Source: Diadema setosum
Lineage: Eukaryota > Echinodermata > Echinoidea > Diadematoida > Diadematidae
Direction: 5' to 3'
Length of the DNA: 64,000 nucleotides
NCBI RefSeq assembly: GCF_964275005.1
Contig: NC_092688.1
Location: forward strand, 22,883,903-22,947,902
Shown here: one piece after another, positions 1-9,333 of the stretch
Position numbering within the stretch: position 1 is the first letter of the stretch
How the letters are laid out: each line of letters opens with the position of its first letter
The notes under the pieces: model-generated
Databases searched by the model: none
What the model was told of the DNA's origin: nothing
What the model saw: only the letters and a program-made list of their open reading frames with translations
Position numbers and translations under genes: made by a program

Positions 1-109
1 TGCTCTTGTCCTGGTATTACTTTGCAGTATCACGAGGCTTCTCGTTGGGATGAGCAGAGCTCCGTCACATCTTTCTGGGGTTCCGTTTCGGATGTCGACG
101 AGTGCCTCT

Positions 110-296
110 TGTGATGCGCCTTGAACAAGGCTAATACCAATAAAGAGGTCCGCAGCAAGTTATCGCTCTCAGATCAAGACATGGCTTCCCAATCGTGGTC
201 TTTTGCAACATTGTTGTGATGGTTTGGGTGCGATCTGCCAGGAATGGAGCGGAACATTTGATTGTCATGATGTGGTGATTGGGTTGAGTCGTGACA
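110..296 (+). repeat. 5' LTR of the GMR1-like element
   Basis: 187 bp, from TGTGATGCGCC to GTCGTGACA, repeated without visible change at 7409-7595. It contains an AATAAA (about 139-144) that could serve as the poly(A) signal. The sequence just inside (from about 299) starts TTGGGACC and would hold the primer-binding site; I could not assign the primer tRNA. Confidence 0.93.
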
Positions 297-1354
297 AATT
301 GGGACCTTGTCCGGGAAAATGAACAGACAAGCCGTTTTCTTTCGCATGTTCCATGCGGATTGTGGTGAGGACTCTCACGTCTGGTTGTACACGTGTGCTG
401 TAAGTACGTAGTGTATAGCGTCGATGGTGTATAGGCTCATGTCGTATCGGGCCTATGTACCTGCTTGCATGTAGGTTCTGTTAGGCCTCATGCGTTTTGG
501 TGAGGACTCTCACGTTTGGCTGTACACGTTTGTTTTTAGTATGTAGACAAGTGTATAGCGTCGATGACAGGCTTATGTATTGGGCCTGCATTGTTTGCAT
601 GTTGGTTTTGACAGGCCACATGCGTTTTGGTGAAGACTCTCACGTTTGGTTGTGCACGTTGTGTATAACATTTATGCTGCGTAGGCTTTGGCAGTCATTG
701 ACTGTGTTTGTAGTTTTCAGACTACATTTTGTGTGAAGGCCTAGTGCAGATTTTGGTGAGGATTCTCACGTTTTGGACGTTTGTCGTTTTTGCATGAAGG
801 TCTTCTGTAGACCGATTTGGGTGAGGATTCTCACGTTCAGTTGTGTGCGTAAATAGTGCATAGCGTGGGTATTGCGCATTGGGCTCGCACGTGTTTTGTA
901 GTCGCAGACGGTCGGTCTAGCGCGTCGTGTGTAGGGCTAGTGCAGTTTGTGAGTGTGCGTATGCTGGATGTGTATGTGTGGGGGCTTGCGTACACATTGG
1001 CTACGGGTCACGCCGAATTTTCTGGAAGATTAGCCTCGGTTAAAGGCTTTGATATATTTTCCTTAGTTTGCACAATCGTGCTATGTGGTCGTTTGTAGTG
1101 AGTGTGTATACTCATTCTATGTCCTTAGATCACATGCTAATGTGATGCCGTGGTGTTCTGATTGTATGCCTGATTCGAAGGCTTAGGGATTTTGATGTTT
1201 TCTGCTTATCGTAGAAAATTTTTGCCTGTTCTGCGCGTGTGACTGGGTTCATGCATACATGTGTACTCATATGCAGTGCATTTCTTTTGTTAAGGCTTTG
1301 TAGTTTTGTGAGGATTTGTGACTTCTTGCAAGTTTTGATTTTGATATTCCCACA
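297..1354 (+). repeat. Untranslated leader of the GMR1-like element with tandem hairpin repeats
   Basis: About 1.06 kb between the 5' LTR and the start of the long ORF. Five copies of a short palindromic core, GTGAGGACTCTCAC or a one-base variant, begin near 365, 500, 630, 756 and 821. The first three lie in a degenerate tandem repeat of about 130-135 bp that also repeats GTATAGCGTCGATG and a TGTACACGT block. Short open frames in this stretch (497-736, 856-1098) look like by-products of the repeats. The function is unknown; the position suggests an RNA structure in the leader, which is inference. Confidence 0.7.
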
Positions 1355-4300
1355 ATGGCTGATGTCGTGCAGAGCTTTGTTGATGAACCCACTCAGGAAG
1401 GTTTTAATAACCTGAGGAAGGCAGAACTGGTGGAAGTTGCTCGAATTTTAGAAATCCCGATCAAAACATCGGATCGAAAAGCAGAGATCAAGGACACAAT
1501 TTCGGAGTTTTTTACCAATACTGGTATTTGGCCTGCCTCTTTGTCAGAGGATGAAGCAGGGACAGATGATGGTGAAATTATCACACCTTTGGTAACCCCT
1601 GCAGAAAGTGAATTGAAGAAAATTGAGATCCAGCTTCGGATGAAGCAGCTGGAAGTCGAGGCAAAGAAAATAGAACTCGAAATCAAGTCAATCGATGCAA
1701 AATCGAATGAACCTTCTTCCAGCAGTTCAGCAAAGTCATCAAAATTTGATGCATTAAGGCAATCTCAGTTGGTGCCGAAATTTCGTGAAGACCGGGTAGA
1801 AGAGTTTTTCCAGCACTTTGAAAAAGTGGCTGTGAGTTTGGAATGGCCCAAGGAAGTGTGGCCGACATTGATACAGAGCTCGCTGGTAGGGAAGGCCCAA
1901 GAGGTCTATGCGTCTCTCACTATCCAAGAGTGTTCTGACTATGAGAATTTGAAGAGTTCCGTGTTAAGGGCATACGAGTTGGTGCCGGAAGCCCACAGGC
2001 AACTGTTTCGGAATTATAGGAGAAGGGATGATCAGACATTCGTTGATTTTGTGCAACACAAGCAGACCCATTTTGAACACTGGTTAAGGTCGTCTGGTGT
2101 TGATGATTTCCACAAACTGAAAGAGTTGGTGTTGTTAGAGGAGGTGAAGAGGTGTGTTCAGCCAGATCAGCGGCAGTACCTGGAGGAAAGGGAAGTGAAT
2201 GGTGCCAGGAGAGCTGCTGTCCTCCTTGATGAGTATGTGCTTACCCACAAGGGTACTTTCAAACTTTCTTCAAGCAAGAAAGGAGGCCAGGGTGTGCCAA
2301 GAAGAGGAGCTGTTGCTCCAAGCATTCCCAAGCCCGATCTTGATCAAAAGCCGAACAAGGCTTGCTTCTATTGCAAGAAGGACGGACATGTGATGTCAGC
2401 TTGCTGGAAGTTGAAGAAGAAGCGAGAAAAAGAGGGGATTAGCAACCCCAAAGCATTGCCAGATGCTTTTGCTATCACTCGCACAGAGCATCTGCCATCG
2501 TTTGAACGGGTGGCAGAGAATTACAAACCTTTCATATCTTCAGGGTATGTTAGTTTGACGCCTGATAGTGAGCAGGTTCAGGTTCACATTTTGAGGGATA
2601 CAGGAGCATCACAGAGTCTCCTGTGTGCAAAGACATTGCCATTTTCGGTTGAATCTTCTGTGAATTCGGAAGTGTTTGTGAGGGGAGTTGAAGGTGGGAG
2701 TGTCCGAGTGCCTCTTCATAATATCGAATTGAAGAGCGATCTTGTCAGTGGCTCAGTTGTAGTAGGTATTTTGCCTACATTGCCAGTCGAAGGTGTCACC
2801 TTATTGCTCGGCAATGATATCGCTGGAGAGAAGGTTTTGCCTCACTTTCTCCCAAGTAAGACACCCGTGGTTGACGAAGCCACAGAGAAATTGGTTCAGG
2901 ATATGCCTGATGTGTTTCCCTCATGTGCTGTTACCAGGTCAATGGCTCGTGAACTGGAGAAAGAGGAGCAAGAGGATATCTTGGCTGATACTTTCTTCTC
3001 TAGACTTGAAGAGTCTAACAGCAGTGATGATGCACACATGGACCATGGTCAAATGTCAGAGATTTCTCGTCAGAGTCTGGTTGAATTGCAGGGCAAAGAC
3101 CCTGAAATAGTGCGTCTTGCACAGTCACTTGTACCTGAGGATGAGGAAGTGAATGAAACTGTGAAGTTTTACAAGAGGGATGGTATCTTGATGAGGAGGT
3201 GGCGCCCTCCTGATGCCACAAGTGATGAGGATTTTCGAGATATTCATCAAGTAGTGGTACCAAAGATGTACCGGAAGGAGATCATATCTCTTGCCCATGA
3301 AGCACCATTGGCAGGTCATTTGGGGATCAACAAAACCCAAGAGAAGGTGCTTCGATATTTCTTCTGGCCAGGTTTGCGACATGACGTCGCAGAGTTTTGT
3401 CGGTCTTGCCATGTGTGTCAGGTAGTTGGCAAGCCAAACCAGAAGATTCCCCCTGCCCCTTTAAGGCCAATTCCGGCCTTCGAAGAACCGTTTAGTCGGG
3501 TCATTGTGGATTGTGTCGGTCCTCTTCCAAGGACAAAGTCGGGTAATCAGTATTTGCTGACGATGATGTGTGCATCTACCCGCTTCCCCGAGGCAATTCC
3601 ATTACGGACAATTACTGCCAAGAATGTCTGTAAAGCTCTTGTGAAGTTCTTCACAATGGTAGGACTTCCAAAGTGTGTTCAGTCAGACCAAGGGTCTAAT
3701 TTCACATCCAAAATCTTCCAACAGGTGATGAGTGAGTTAGGTGTAGAATGTAGGAACTCAAGTGCTTACCATCCACAGAGCCAGGGAGCTCTTGAACGCT
3801 TTCACCAAACCTTGAAGAATATGATGCGTGTGTACTGCAGTGAGCATGAGAAAGAGTGGGATGAGGGTATTCCTCTCCTCTTGTTTGCAGTTCGAGAATC
3901 GGTCCAGGAATCTCTTGGATTCAGTCCTTTCGAGCTGGTCTTTGGGCACTCAGTTCGTGTTCCCTTGAAGATCTTGCAAGAAAAGATCTTGGTTGAGCCA
4001 GAGTCCAACCTATTGGACTATGTGTGTCAGTTCAAGGATAGACTTTCTTGTACTCGTGAATTAGCTGCAGGTCATCTGAAGGCAGCTCAGTCTAACATGA
4101 AGAGACTGTTTGATCGGAAGGTGAAAGAAAGGCATTTTGAGCCTGGTTCTAAGGTTCTTGTGTTGCTCCCTCTTCAAGGAGATGCCTTGAAGGCTAGATA
4201 TGCAGGGCCGTATGTGGTTGAGAAAAGAGTGAGTGATGTCAATTACATCATCCTGACACCTGATAGGAGGAAGAGGAGAAGACTCTGTCATGTCAACATG

Positions 4301-5845
4301 CTAAAGGAGTATGTTGAAAATGTAGAAGAGGCTAATGAAAAGCCTGTTGCTACGGTTGGAATCGGTTGTGAAGTGGATGGTGAAGACAGTGAGAGTGATG
4401 ATGTGGAAATTCCGCAGTTGATGTTGAAGAATTCTGTGGTGTTAGCAAATCTATCTGACACATTATCTCATCTTCCAGGAGTAGAGAGAGCTCAGGTGAT
4501 GGATGTAGTCCATGAGTATGAACACCTTTTCAGTGATGTACCAGGTCGTACTAGTGTGGTGGTGCATGATGTTGATGTGGGGGACTCCTCCCCTGTCAAG
4601 CAACACCCATATCGTGTGAATCCATTGAAAATGGATGTTCTGAGGAAGGAAGTTCAATACATGCTTGAACATGACCTTATTGAGCCCAGTAAGAGTGGAT
4701 GGAGTTCTCCCTGTGTGTTGGTTCCAAAGCAGGATGGTTCTTTGCGTTTCTGTACGGATTACAGGTTGCTCAATTCGAAAACAAAGTCAGACTCGTACCC
4801 TTTGCCCCGCATCGATGATTGTATTGATCGCGTAGGGAATGCCAAATACGTCAGTAAGTTTGACCTTTTGAAGGGGTACTGGCAGGTTCCCCTCAGTGAA
4901 AGAGCGAAAGAACTGTCTGCATTCGTGACTCCTGACGGATTCTTCCAATACAAAGTGATGCCGTTCGGGATGAAGAACGCGCCCGCTACATTCCAGAGAC
5001 TCATCAACACCGTCACGTCTGGCTTGGTGGGATGCGAGGCGTATCTCGACGACATCATAGTGTACAGCCATACATGGGAGGACCACCTTCTGAGAGTCAG
5101 AGCACTGTTTGACCGCTTGACCAGTGCCAACCTTACGGTGAACTTGAGGAAATGTGAGTTCGCCCGAGCAAAAGTCATGTTCCTGGGTCACATTGTGGGA
5201 CATGGTTCCGTCAAGCCTGTTGAAGCAAAGGTGGAGACGATCCTGAACTTTCCCCGCCCACAGAGTAAGCGAGAGCTGAGACGATTTCTGGGCATGACTG
5301 GCTATTATCGGAAGTTCTGCCATAATTTCGCTGATGCTGCAACACCGCTCACCAACATGTTGCGGAAAGATTCGCAGTTCGAGTGGTCAGATGACTGTCA
5401 AGTTGCTTTCAACCGGCTGAAGGCAATGCTAGCGAGTTCTCCGGTTCTTGCAGCGCCGAACTTCGACAAGCAGTTCATTCTTATGGTGGACGCGAGTGAC
5501 ACAGGAGGAGGAGGAGCCCTGATGCAGAAGGACGACAACGGAGTTGACCATCCCGTCGCGTACATGTCCAGAAAATTCAACAAACATCAGCGACGGTACT
5601 CCACTGTCGAGAAGGAGACGTTAGCGCTCGTCATGGCTCTTCGTCATTTTGACGTGTACCTGAACACTACAAGGTATCCAGTGCTGGTGTACACAGACCA
5701 CAATCCGCTTGTGTTCCTGTCGCGAATGAGGAACAAAAATGGACGCCTAACCAGATGGGCGCTAGTGCTACAGGAGTACAACCTCGTGATACAGCACGTA
5801 CGTGGAAAAGACAATGTCATTGCAGACGCTTTGTCCCGTGGATAA
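1355..5845 (+). CDS. Gag-Pol polyprotein of the GMR1-like element (integrase before RT)
   Basis: One open frame of 1496 codons. Domains in order by my reading: a SAP-like helix-extended-helix region (about aa 12-50); a charged coiled-coil (about 85-113); a capsid region resembling the SCAN domain (about 140-300); a CCHC zinc knuckle (about 336-350); an aspartic protease with a DTGAS motif (about aa 414); an integrase HHCC zinc region (about 648-690); an integrase DDE core (about 715-815); an integrase C-terminal region; then reverse transcriptase (about 1095-1280, YLDD near 1229) and RNase H to the end. Standard Ty3/Gypsy elements have RT-RNase H before integrase; this order matches GMR1. No stop or shift separates gag from pol. 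The frame appears whole. Confidence 0.93.
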   Translation: MADVVQSFVDEPTQEGFNNLRKAELVEVARILEIPIKTSDRKAEIKDTISEFFTNTGIWPASLSEDEAGTDDGEIITPLVTPAESELKKIEIQLRMKQLEVEAKKIELEIKSIDAKSNEPSSSSSAKSSKFDALRQSQLVPKFREDRVEEFFQHFEKVAVSLEWPKEVWPTLIQSSLVGKAQEVYASLTIQECSDYENLKSSVLRAYELVPEAHRQLFRNYRRRDDQTFVDFVQHKQTHFEHWLRSSGVDDFHKLKELVLLEEVKRCVQPDQRQYLEEREVNGARRAAVLLDEYVLTHKGTFKLSSSKKGGQGVPRRGAVAPSIPKPDLDQKPNKACFYCKKDGHVMSACWKLKKKREKEGISNPKALPDAFAITRTEHLPSFERVAENYKPFISSGYVSLTPDSEQVQVHILRDTGASQSLLCAKTLPFSVESSVNSEVFVRGVEGGSVRVPLHNIELKSDLVSGSVVVGILPTLPVEGVTLLLGNDIAGEKVLPHFLPSKTPVVDEATEKLVQDMPDVFPSCAVTRSMARELEKEEQEDILADTFFSRLEESNSSDDAHMDHGQMSEISRQSLVELQGKDPEIVRLAQSLVPEDEEVNETVKFYKRDGILMRRWRPPDATSDEDFRDIHQVVVPKMYRKEIISLAHEAPLAGHLGINKTQEKVLRYFFWPGLRHDVAEFCRSCHVCQVVGKPNQKIPPAPLRPIPAFEEPFSRVIVDCVGPLPRTKSGNQYLLTMMCASTRFPEAIPLRTITAKNVCKALVKFFTMVGLPKCVQSDQGSNFTSKIFQQVMSELGVECRNSSAYHPQSQGALERFHQTLKNMMRVYCSEHEKEWDEGIPLLLFAVRESVQESLGFSPFELVFGHSVRVPLKILQEKILVEPESNLLDYVCQFKDRLSCTRELAAGHLKAAQSNMKRLFDRKVKERHFEPGSKVLVLLPLQGDALKARYAGPYVVEKRVSDVNYIILTPDRRKRRRLCHVNMLKEYVENVEEANEKPVATVGIGCEVDGEDSESDDVEIPQLMLKNSVVLANLSDTLSHLPGVERAQVMDVVHEYEHLFSDVPGRTSVVVHDVDVGDSSPVKQHPYRVNPLKMDVLRKEVQYMLEHDLIEPSKSGWSSPCVLVPKQDGSLRFCTDYRLLNSKTKSDSYPLPRIDDCIDRVGNAKYVSKFDLLKGYWQVPLSERAKELSAFVTPDGFFQYKVMPFGMKNAPATFQRLINTVTSGLVGCEAYLDDIIVYSHTWEDHLLRVRALFDRLTSANLTVNLRKCEFARAKVMFLGHIVGHGSVKPVEAKVETILNFPRPQSKRELRRFLGMTGYYRKFCHNFADAATPLTNMLRKDSQFEWSDDCQVAFNRLKAMLASSPVLAAPNFDKQFILMVDASDTGGGGALMQKDDNGVDHPVAYMSRKFNKHQRRYSTVEKETLALVMALRHFDVYLNTTRYPVLVYTDHNPLVFLSRMRNKNGRLTRWALVLQEYNLVIQHVRGKDNVIADALSRG

Positions 5846-7408
5846 GATAGAAGTACGCATATTTCCACGGATAGGACAAAAGGACACAGATGTGCTTATT
5901 ATCCATAGATAATAAGACTGGTAATGACTTGGAAACATGAACAATACGAGACAAAAGAAATGTGTTTCCATGCATTTGTAAGAAAATTATATTTCTCATG
6001 TTGAAGAAAGAGTGTTATTGATTGCTTTGAAATGATGACACAAACATTGTGTACACTGCTTTAATTTATTCTTTTTGTTCTTGTCTGCAGGGAAAAAGAC
6101 AGCATGTTTTCCAAATGGTCATGATTTTTGCACCAAAACAGGGCAAAATCATTTCAAGTGATATAGCATGAGTTTTGCTATGTTTTATGCTTTATATGGT
6201 GAAGAAAGGGGTTTTCAGTAATACAGCATATTTTGATACAGGGTATAATGTAGACATTGTATTAATTGGAACTGCAAATTAAGTTGCATTGCTGTTTGCA
6301 AAAAGCACACACAAGCATACAAAAGCTGTTGTTGCATTTTTTTCAAATGCTTAATTTGCAAGAGTTGGAATTTGTGGCATCACAGAATTGACCAATTATA
6401 CACATTTTCCATAGCATAGATATCGATTGAGTGAAATTATGACACTATGATATTCATAATGTTGTGAATGTGTAAGGTTCATGAGACCATACAGGTGTAC
6501 AGACATAACCAGGTTATATTCATGTGATATCTTGTTTCAGAAACAGAGAGAGTATAACAGGTGTTCATAATTGCATTGTTTTGCTATACGCTAGTCACTG
6601 TACATGCATTTATTGTCTTGAGGAACAAAGCTTTACAGTATTTGAACAGAAGTGTCAAGAAATTAGAAATGTAGAGATGTTTGTCAGACCAAACAGTTGA
6701 GCTGAACGCGTTGTTATGTCAGTTTTCATCAAAGGTCAGATTGCTACAAGCTCACCATGTAAAAATGGTTACTAAGTATAGTGAATGGAAGATTACTTCT
6801 GTTATTGGTGACATAATACAACAACAAAACCGTATAAAGTTCAGTATTCAACCTGCATGATTGTCAGTGTATGCAGGTTAATCAGTGATATGTGTAGCGG
6901 TTTTTCTCAAGCATATGCACATCAAGCTAAGAGAGAAGTTTGATATGTCCATACTTATGGTATATTGTTTCATGATACAATTACAGTGTATTTTGTTCTG
7001 AACCAGCAGCATTTCTTAGATTTCGACTAGGTGTTGAAATGTTTGGCCATTTGATACTTATAAGCATTTCAGGAAAGCTAAAGAGAATACATGTTTCATG
7101 ATTTATGACCAAGCAGAAAAAAAAAAAGAAGAAAAGAAAACAAGGAATGTTGTGGTTGTAAAGTTTTGCGCGTATACGCACATGCTTGTTCCGAGCAGGT
7201 AGTGGATCTATATTTAGACTTAGCCTACGCTCAAGAAAGGTTTTGATAAGGCTCATTAAGTCTGAGCTTGTTTATGTGAAGAATCCACTTTAGTGTATGA
7301 ACACACAACTGTGCATTTTTATGTATCGTGTTTCGGAACATGTTTGTAACGACTGTTTGCAGTTTGACTGGAAGGTTCTTCCATAACTTCCCGTCTTAAG
7401 GGGGGAGA
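5846..7408 (+). other. Long 3' noncoding part of the GMR1-like element
   Basis: About 1.56 kb of AT-rich sequence between the polyprotein stop and the right LTR. I find no env-like or other recognisable frame on either strand; the longest open stretches are under 100 codons and have no familiar motif. It ends in the polypurine tract just before the LTR. Confidence 0.75.
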
Positions 7409-7595
7409 TGTGATGCGCCTTGAACAAGGCTAATACCAATAAAGAGGTCCGCAGCAAGTTATCGCTCTCAGATCAAGACATGGCTTCCCAATCGTGGTCT
7501 TTTGCAACATTGTTGTGATGGTTTGGGTGCGATCTGCCAGGAATGGAGCGGAACATTTGATTGTCATGATGTGGTGATTGGGTTGAGTCGTGACA
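7409..7595 (+). repeat. 3' LTR of the GMR1-like element
   Basis: 187 bp, read as identical to 110-296. It is preceded by a G-rich polypurine tract and followed by CTCT, the right copy of the target duplication. After that the interrupted host exon resumes. Confidence 0.93.
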
Positions 7596-8003
7596 CTCTT
7601 CAACGAAGACATTAGTCTTTACAGCCAGAGTTTCAGTAATATATCGAATTTGTCTCTTCTCGACGAAGAGGAGTATGCACGGAAAAGTCACGACAGGCAG
7701 GGTGACAACAGTGATGACGAGGAAGATGATTTGTCCTCCATCAGTCCGAGCGAACTCTCCGAACTTCTGCGCACGTCTTCAGAAGACGAGGACTATGAAA
7801 GCAATGAAGACGATGTGTTTACAACAGTAACAGACTTAACAGACTTCGACAGTGACTCCTCGGACCTCTCGCTCTCAGATGAAGATATTTCCGGCGATGT
7901 TGAAGGAGTATATGCAGGACAATATTATTCAAACAGCATCGTCATCGATATCCTAGACATGCTAATCAATGAGGCAGTCTGTGGCTTGGTCCAGAATTCA
8001 TGA

Positions 8004-9333
8004 GGAGATATGCACTAGACAGATTGAATTGCTAACATTTGGCATGATTTTCAGCAATAAATGACATCACTGAAATGATACTTTCCTGAGTACTTCTGGT
8101 CCCTTACTTGTGCTCTACGAGTTTACCGTGAGGTTAACTACAAGGTAAAGATACCAAATGAAGGGGGCGAGATAGGGGTTATAGACGGTCCAGTTCATTT
8201 GAGACTCAGAGATTTGCAACGAGTTTTGCAACGAACATACATTCTAGGCTTTCTCTAAGCTAATTTTGAAAAGCACTGATACGTGTTTAGATATGCCTGT
8301 ACCTATAGTTCACTGTTACACATGCAATGTACATCAAGCCCGTAGAGCCCCTTTATGTTCTGATTGCCTTGTTTGAAATGTAGGCAGGCAAATCATTTTC
8401 TTTCTTCTAGCAAATCTCGACCAGAAAATTAATACTAAAGGCATTGCATGTGCCGAGCAGAGGCAAATAGTAGCAAATTCCGGATCTTATGATATTGAAA
8501 GAAGTCATAAGCAGCCTGTAGCTTTTTCATTCAAATATCGGAAAGGAAATTAAAAAGAAAGAAAGACAGACAGAAAGAAAGAAAGACGGAAAAAAGGCTT
8601 TGAGTTTCGAGCTTTTTCCTGATTTCCACACCCATTCCCTGAAATAAACCCTCCTTAATGATAGCAATGGACAAACATTGTGTGATAAATGGGTCTCAGT
8701 CACGCTATCCAATACACCAATGTTATGGCTGTTGCAGATTTATACTTTGTTGGTATCTGCGAATGATTATTAATACTTCCGTTTTTGTGAATAACGTCAT
8801 ATTTCTGTGGAAAAGAAGTAAGGAAAGCTTTACGTTTTACATCCATACGCGTTGAAATTGCCTCTTATACACGTTTACAAGTATAATGGAACTAAAAAGA
8901 AATAGTATGTCTTTGACATATCGATTTTCATCAAACTGTAGCAAATAAGCAAGAGAAATTCCAGATGATCTTCGAACCCACCAACTTTTCTGATAAATGA
9001 CGTGAAAAGGTCGACGTGACATAATAACAGCGAGATATTATGTTCAGAGAAGGACGCCCAGTGCTTTCATTATTTTGCTGCCTAACAATCTCTTCCATAT
9101 TAATGACCTAAGAAATGCGCTCACTCAGTATTTCGTCATAATCAATGCTACTGCAGACGCGCTGCTCGTATTAAAATCGACGTAGCTACATGTGAATATC
9201 TGTGACGAAATAATGCAAGCACGCAGTATTTCTGTTTACATAACAACGAAATTCTACAGTACTTGTCCATTCCTAGTGAATTCCTCTTGCTATTCGTACA
9301 CTTTTGATGGAGTTCTCGTAGCTTGATATCGAA
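8004..9333 (+). other. 3' flank of copy A and upstream region of copy B
   Basis: 8004 to about 8992 matches 10727 to about 11702 nearly base for base, including the poly(A) signal and a GAAA-rich microsatellite (about 8552-8592). That makes it duplicated 3' flank. About 8993-9333 is the presumed 5' flank and promoter region of copy B; I see no clear TATA box. Small open frames here (for example 8658-8855) recur in both copies and have no recognisable product. Confidence 0.7.

Larger units (their letters stand above)
110..7595 (+). mobile_element. Full-length GMR1-like Ty3/Gypsy LTR retrotransposon
   Basis: Seen: two 187-bp direct terminal repeats that begin TG and end CA, flanked by a 4-bp target duplication CTCT (106-109 and 7596-7599). 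A purine-rich tract (about 7398-7408) directly precedes the right LTR. A single long ORF lies between. The element looks whole, with no breaks in its coding frame. The two LTRs read as identical base for base, so the insertion is very young. The domain order gag-protease-integrase-RT-RNase H is the one described for the GMR1 group of Ty3/Gypsy elements (established knowledge). It sits in the last exon of a duplicated host gene. The paralogous exon at 10241-10726 shows the empty site. Confidence 0.95.
28..8003 (+). pseudogene. Copy A of the acidic-protein gene: last exon split by an LTR element
   Basis: The terminal exon of a host gene begins after the acceptor TTTGCAG at 28, runs to 109, and continues after the retrotransposon at 7600, ending in a TGA at 8001-8003. 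It is nearly the same as the intact exon of copy B (10241-10726); I see only a few replacements (Gln/Lys, Tyr/Phe, Asn/Asp, Thr/Ser, Glu/Arg). Upstream exons of copy A would lie left of the window. A poly(A) signal AATAAA lies at 8056-8061. With 7.5 kb inserted in the coding exon, this copy probably cannot make its normal protein unless the insert is spliced out, which the sequence does not show. Confidence 0.85.

Noticed and set aside
4787-5323. Long antisense frames within the GMR1-like polyprotein
   Set aside because: Shadows of the real frame on the opposite strand.
5846-7408. An env or extra gene in the GMR1-like element
   Set aside because: No frame above about 90 codons and no transmembrane or envelope pattern.
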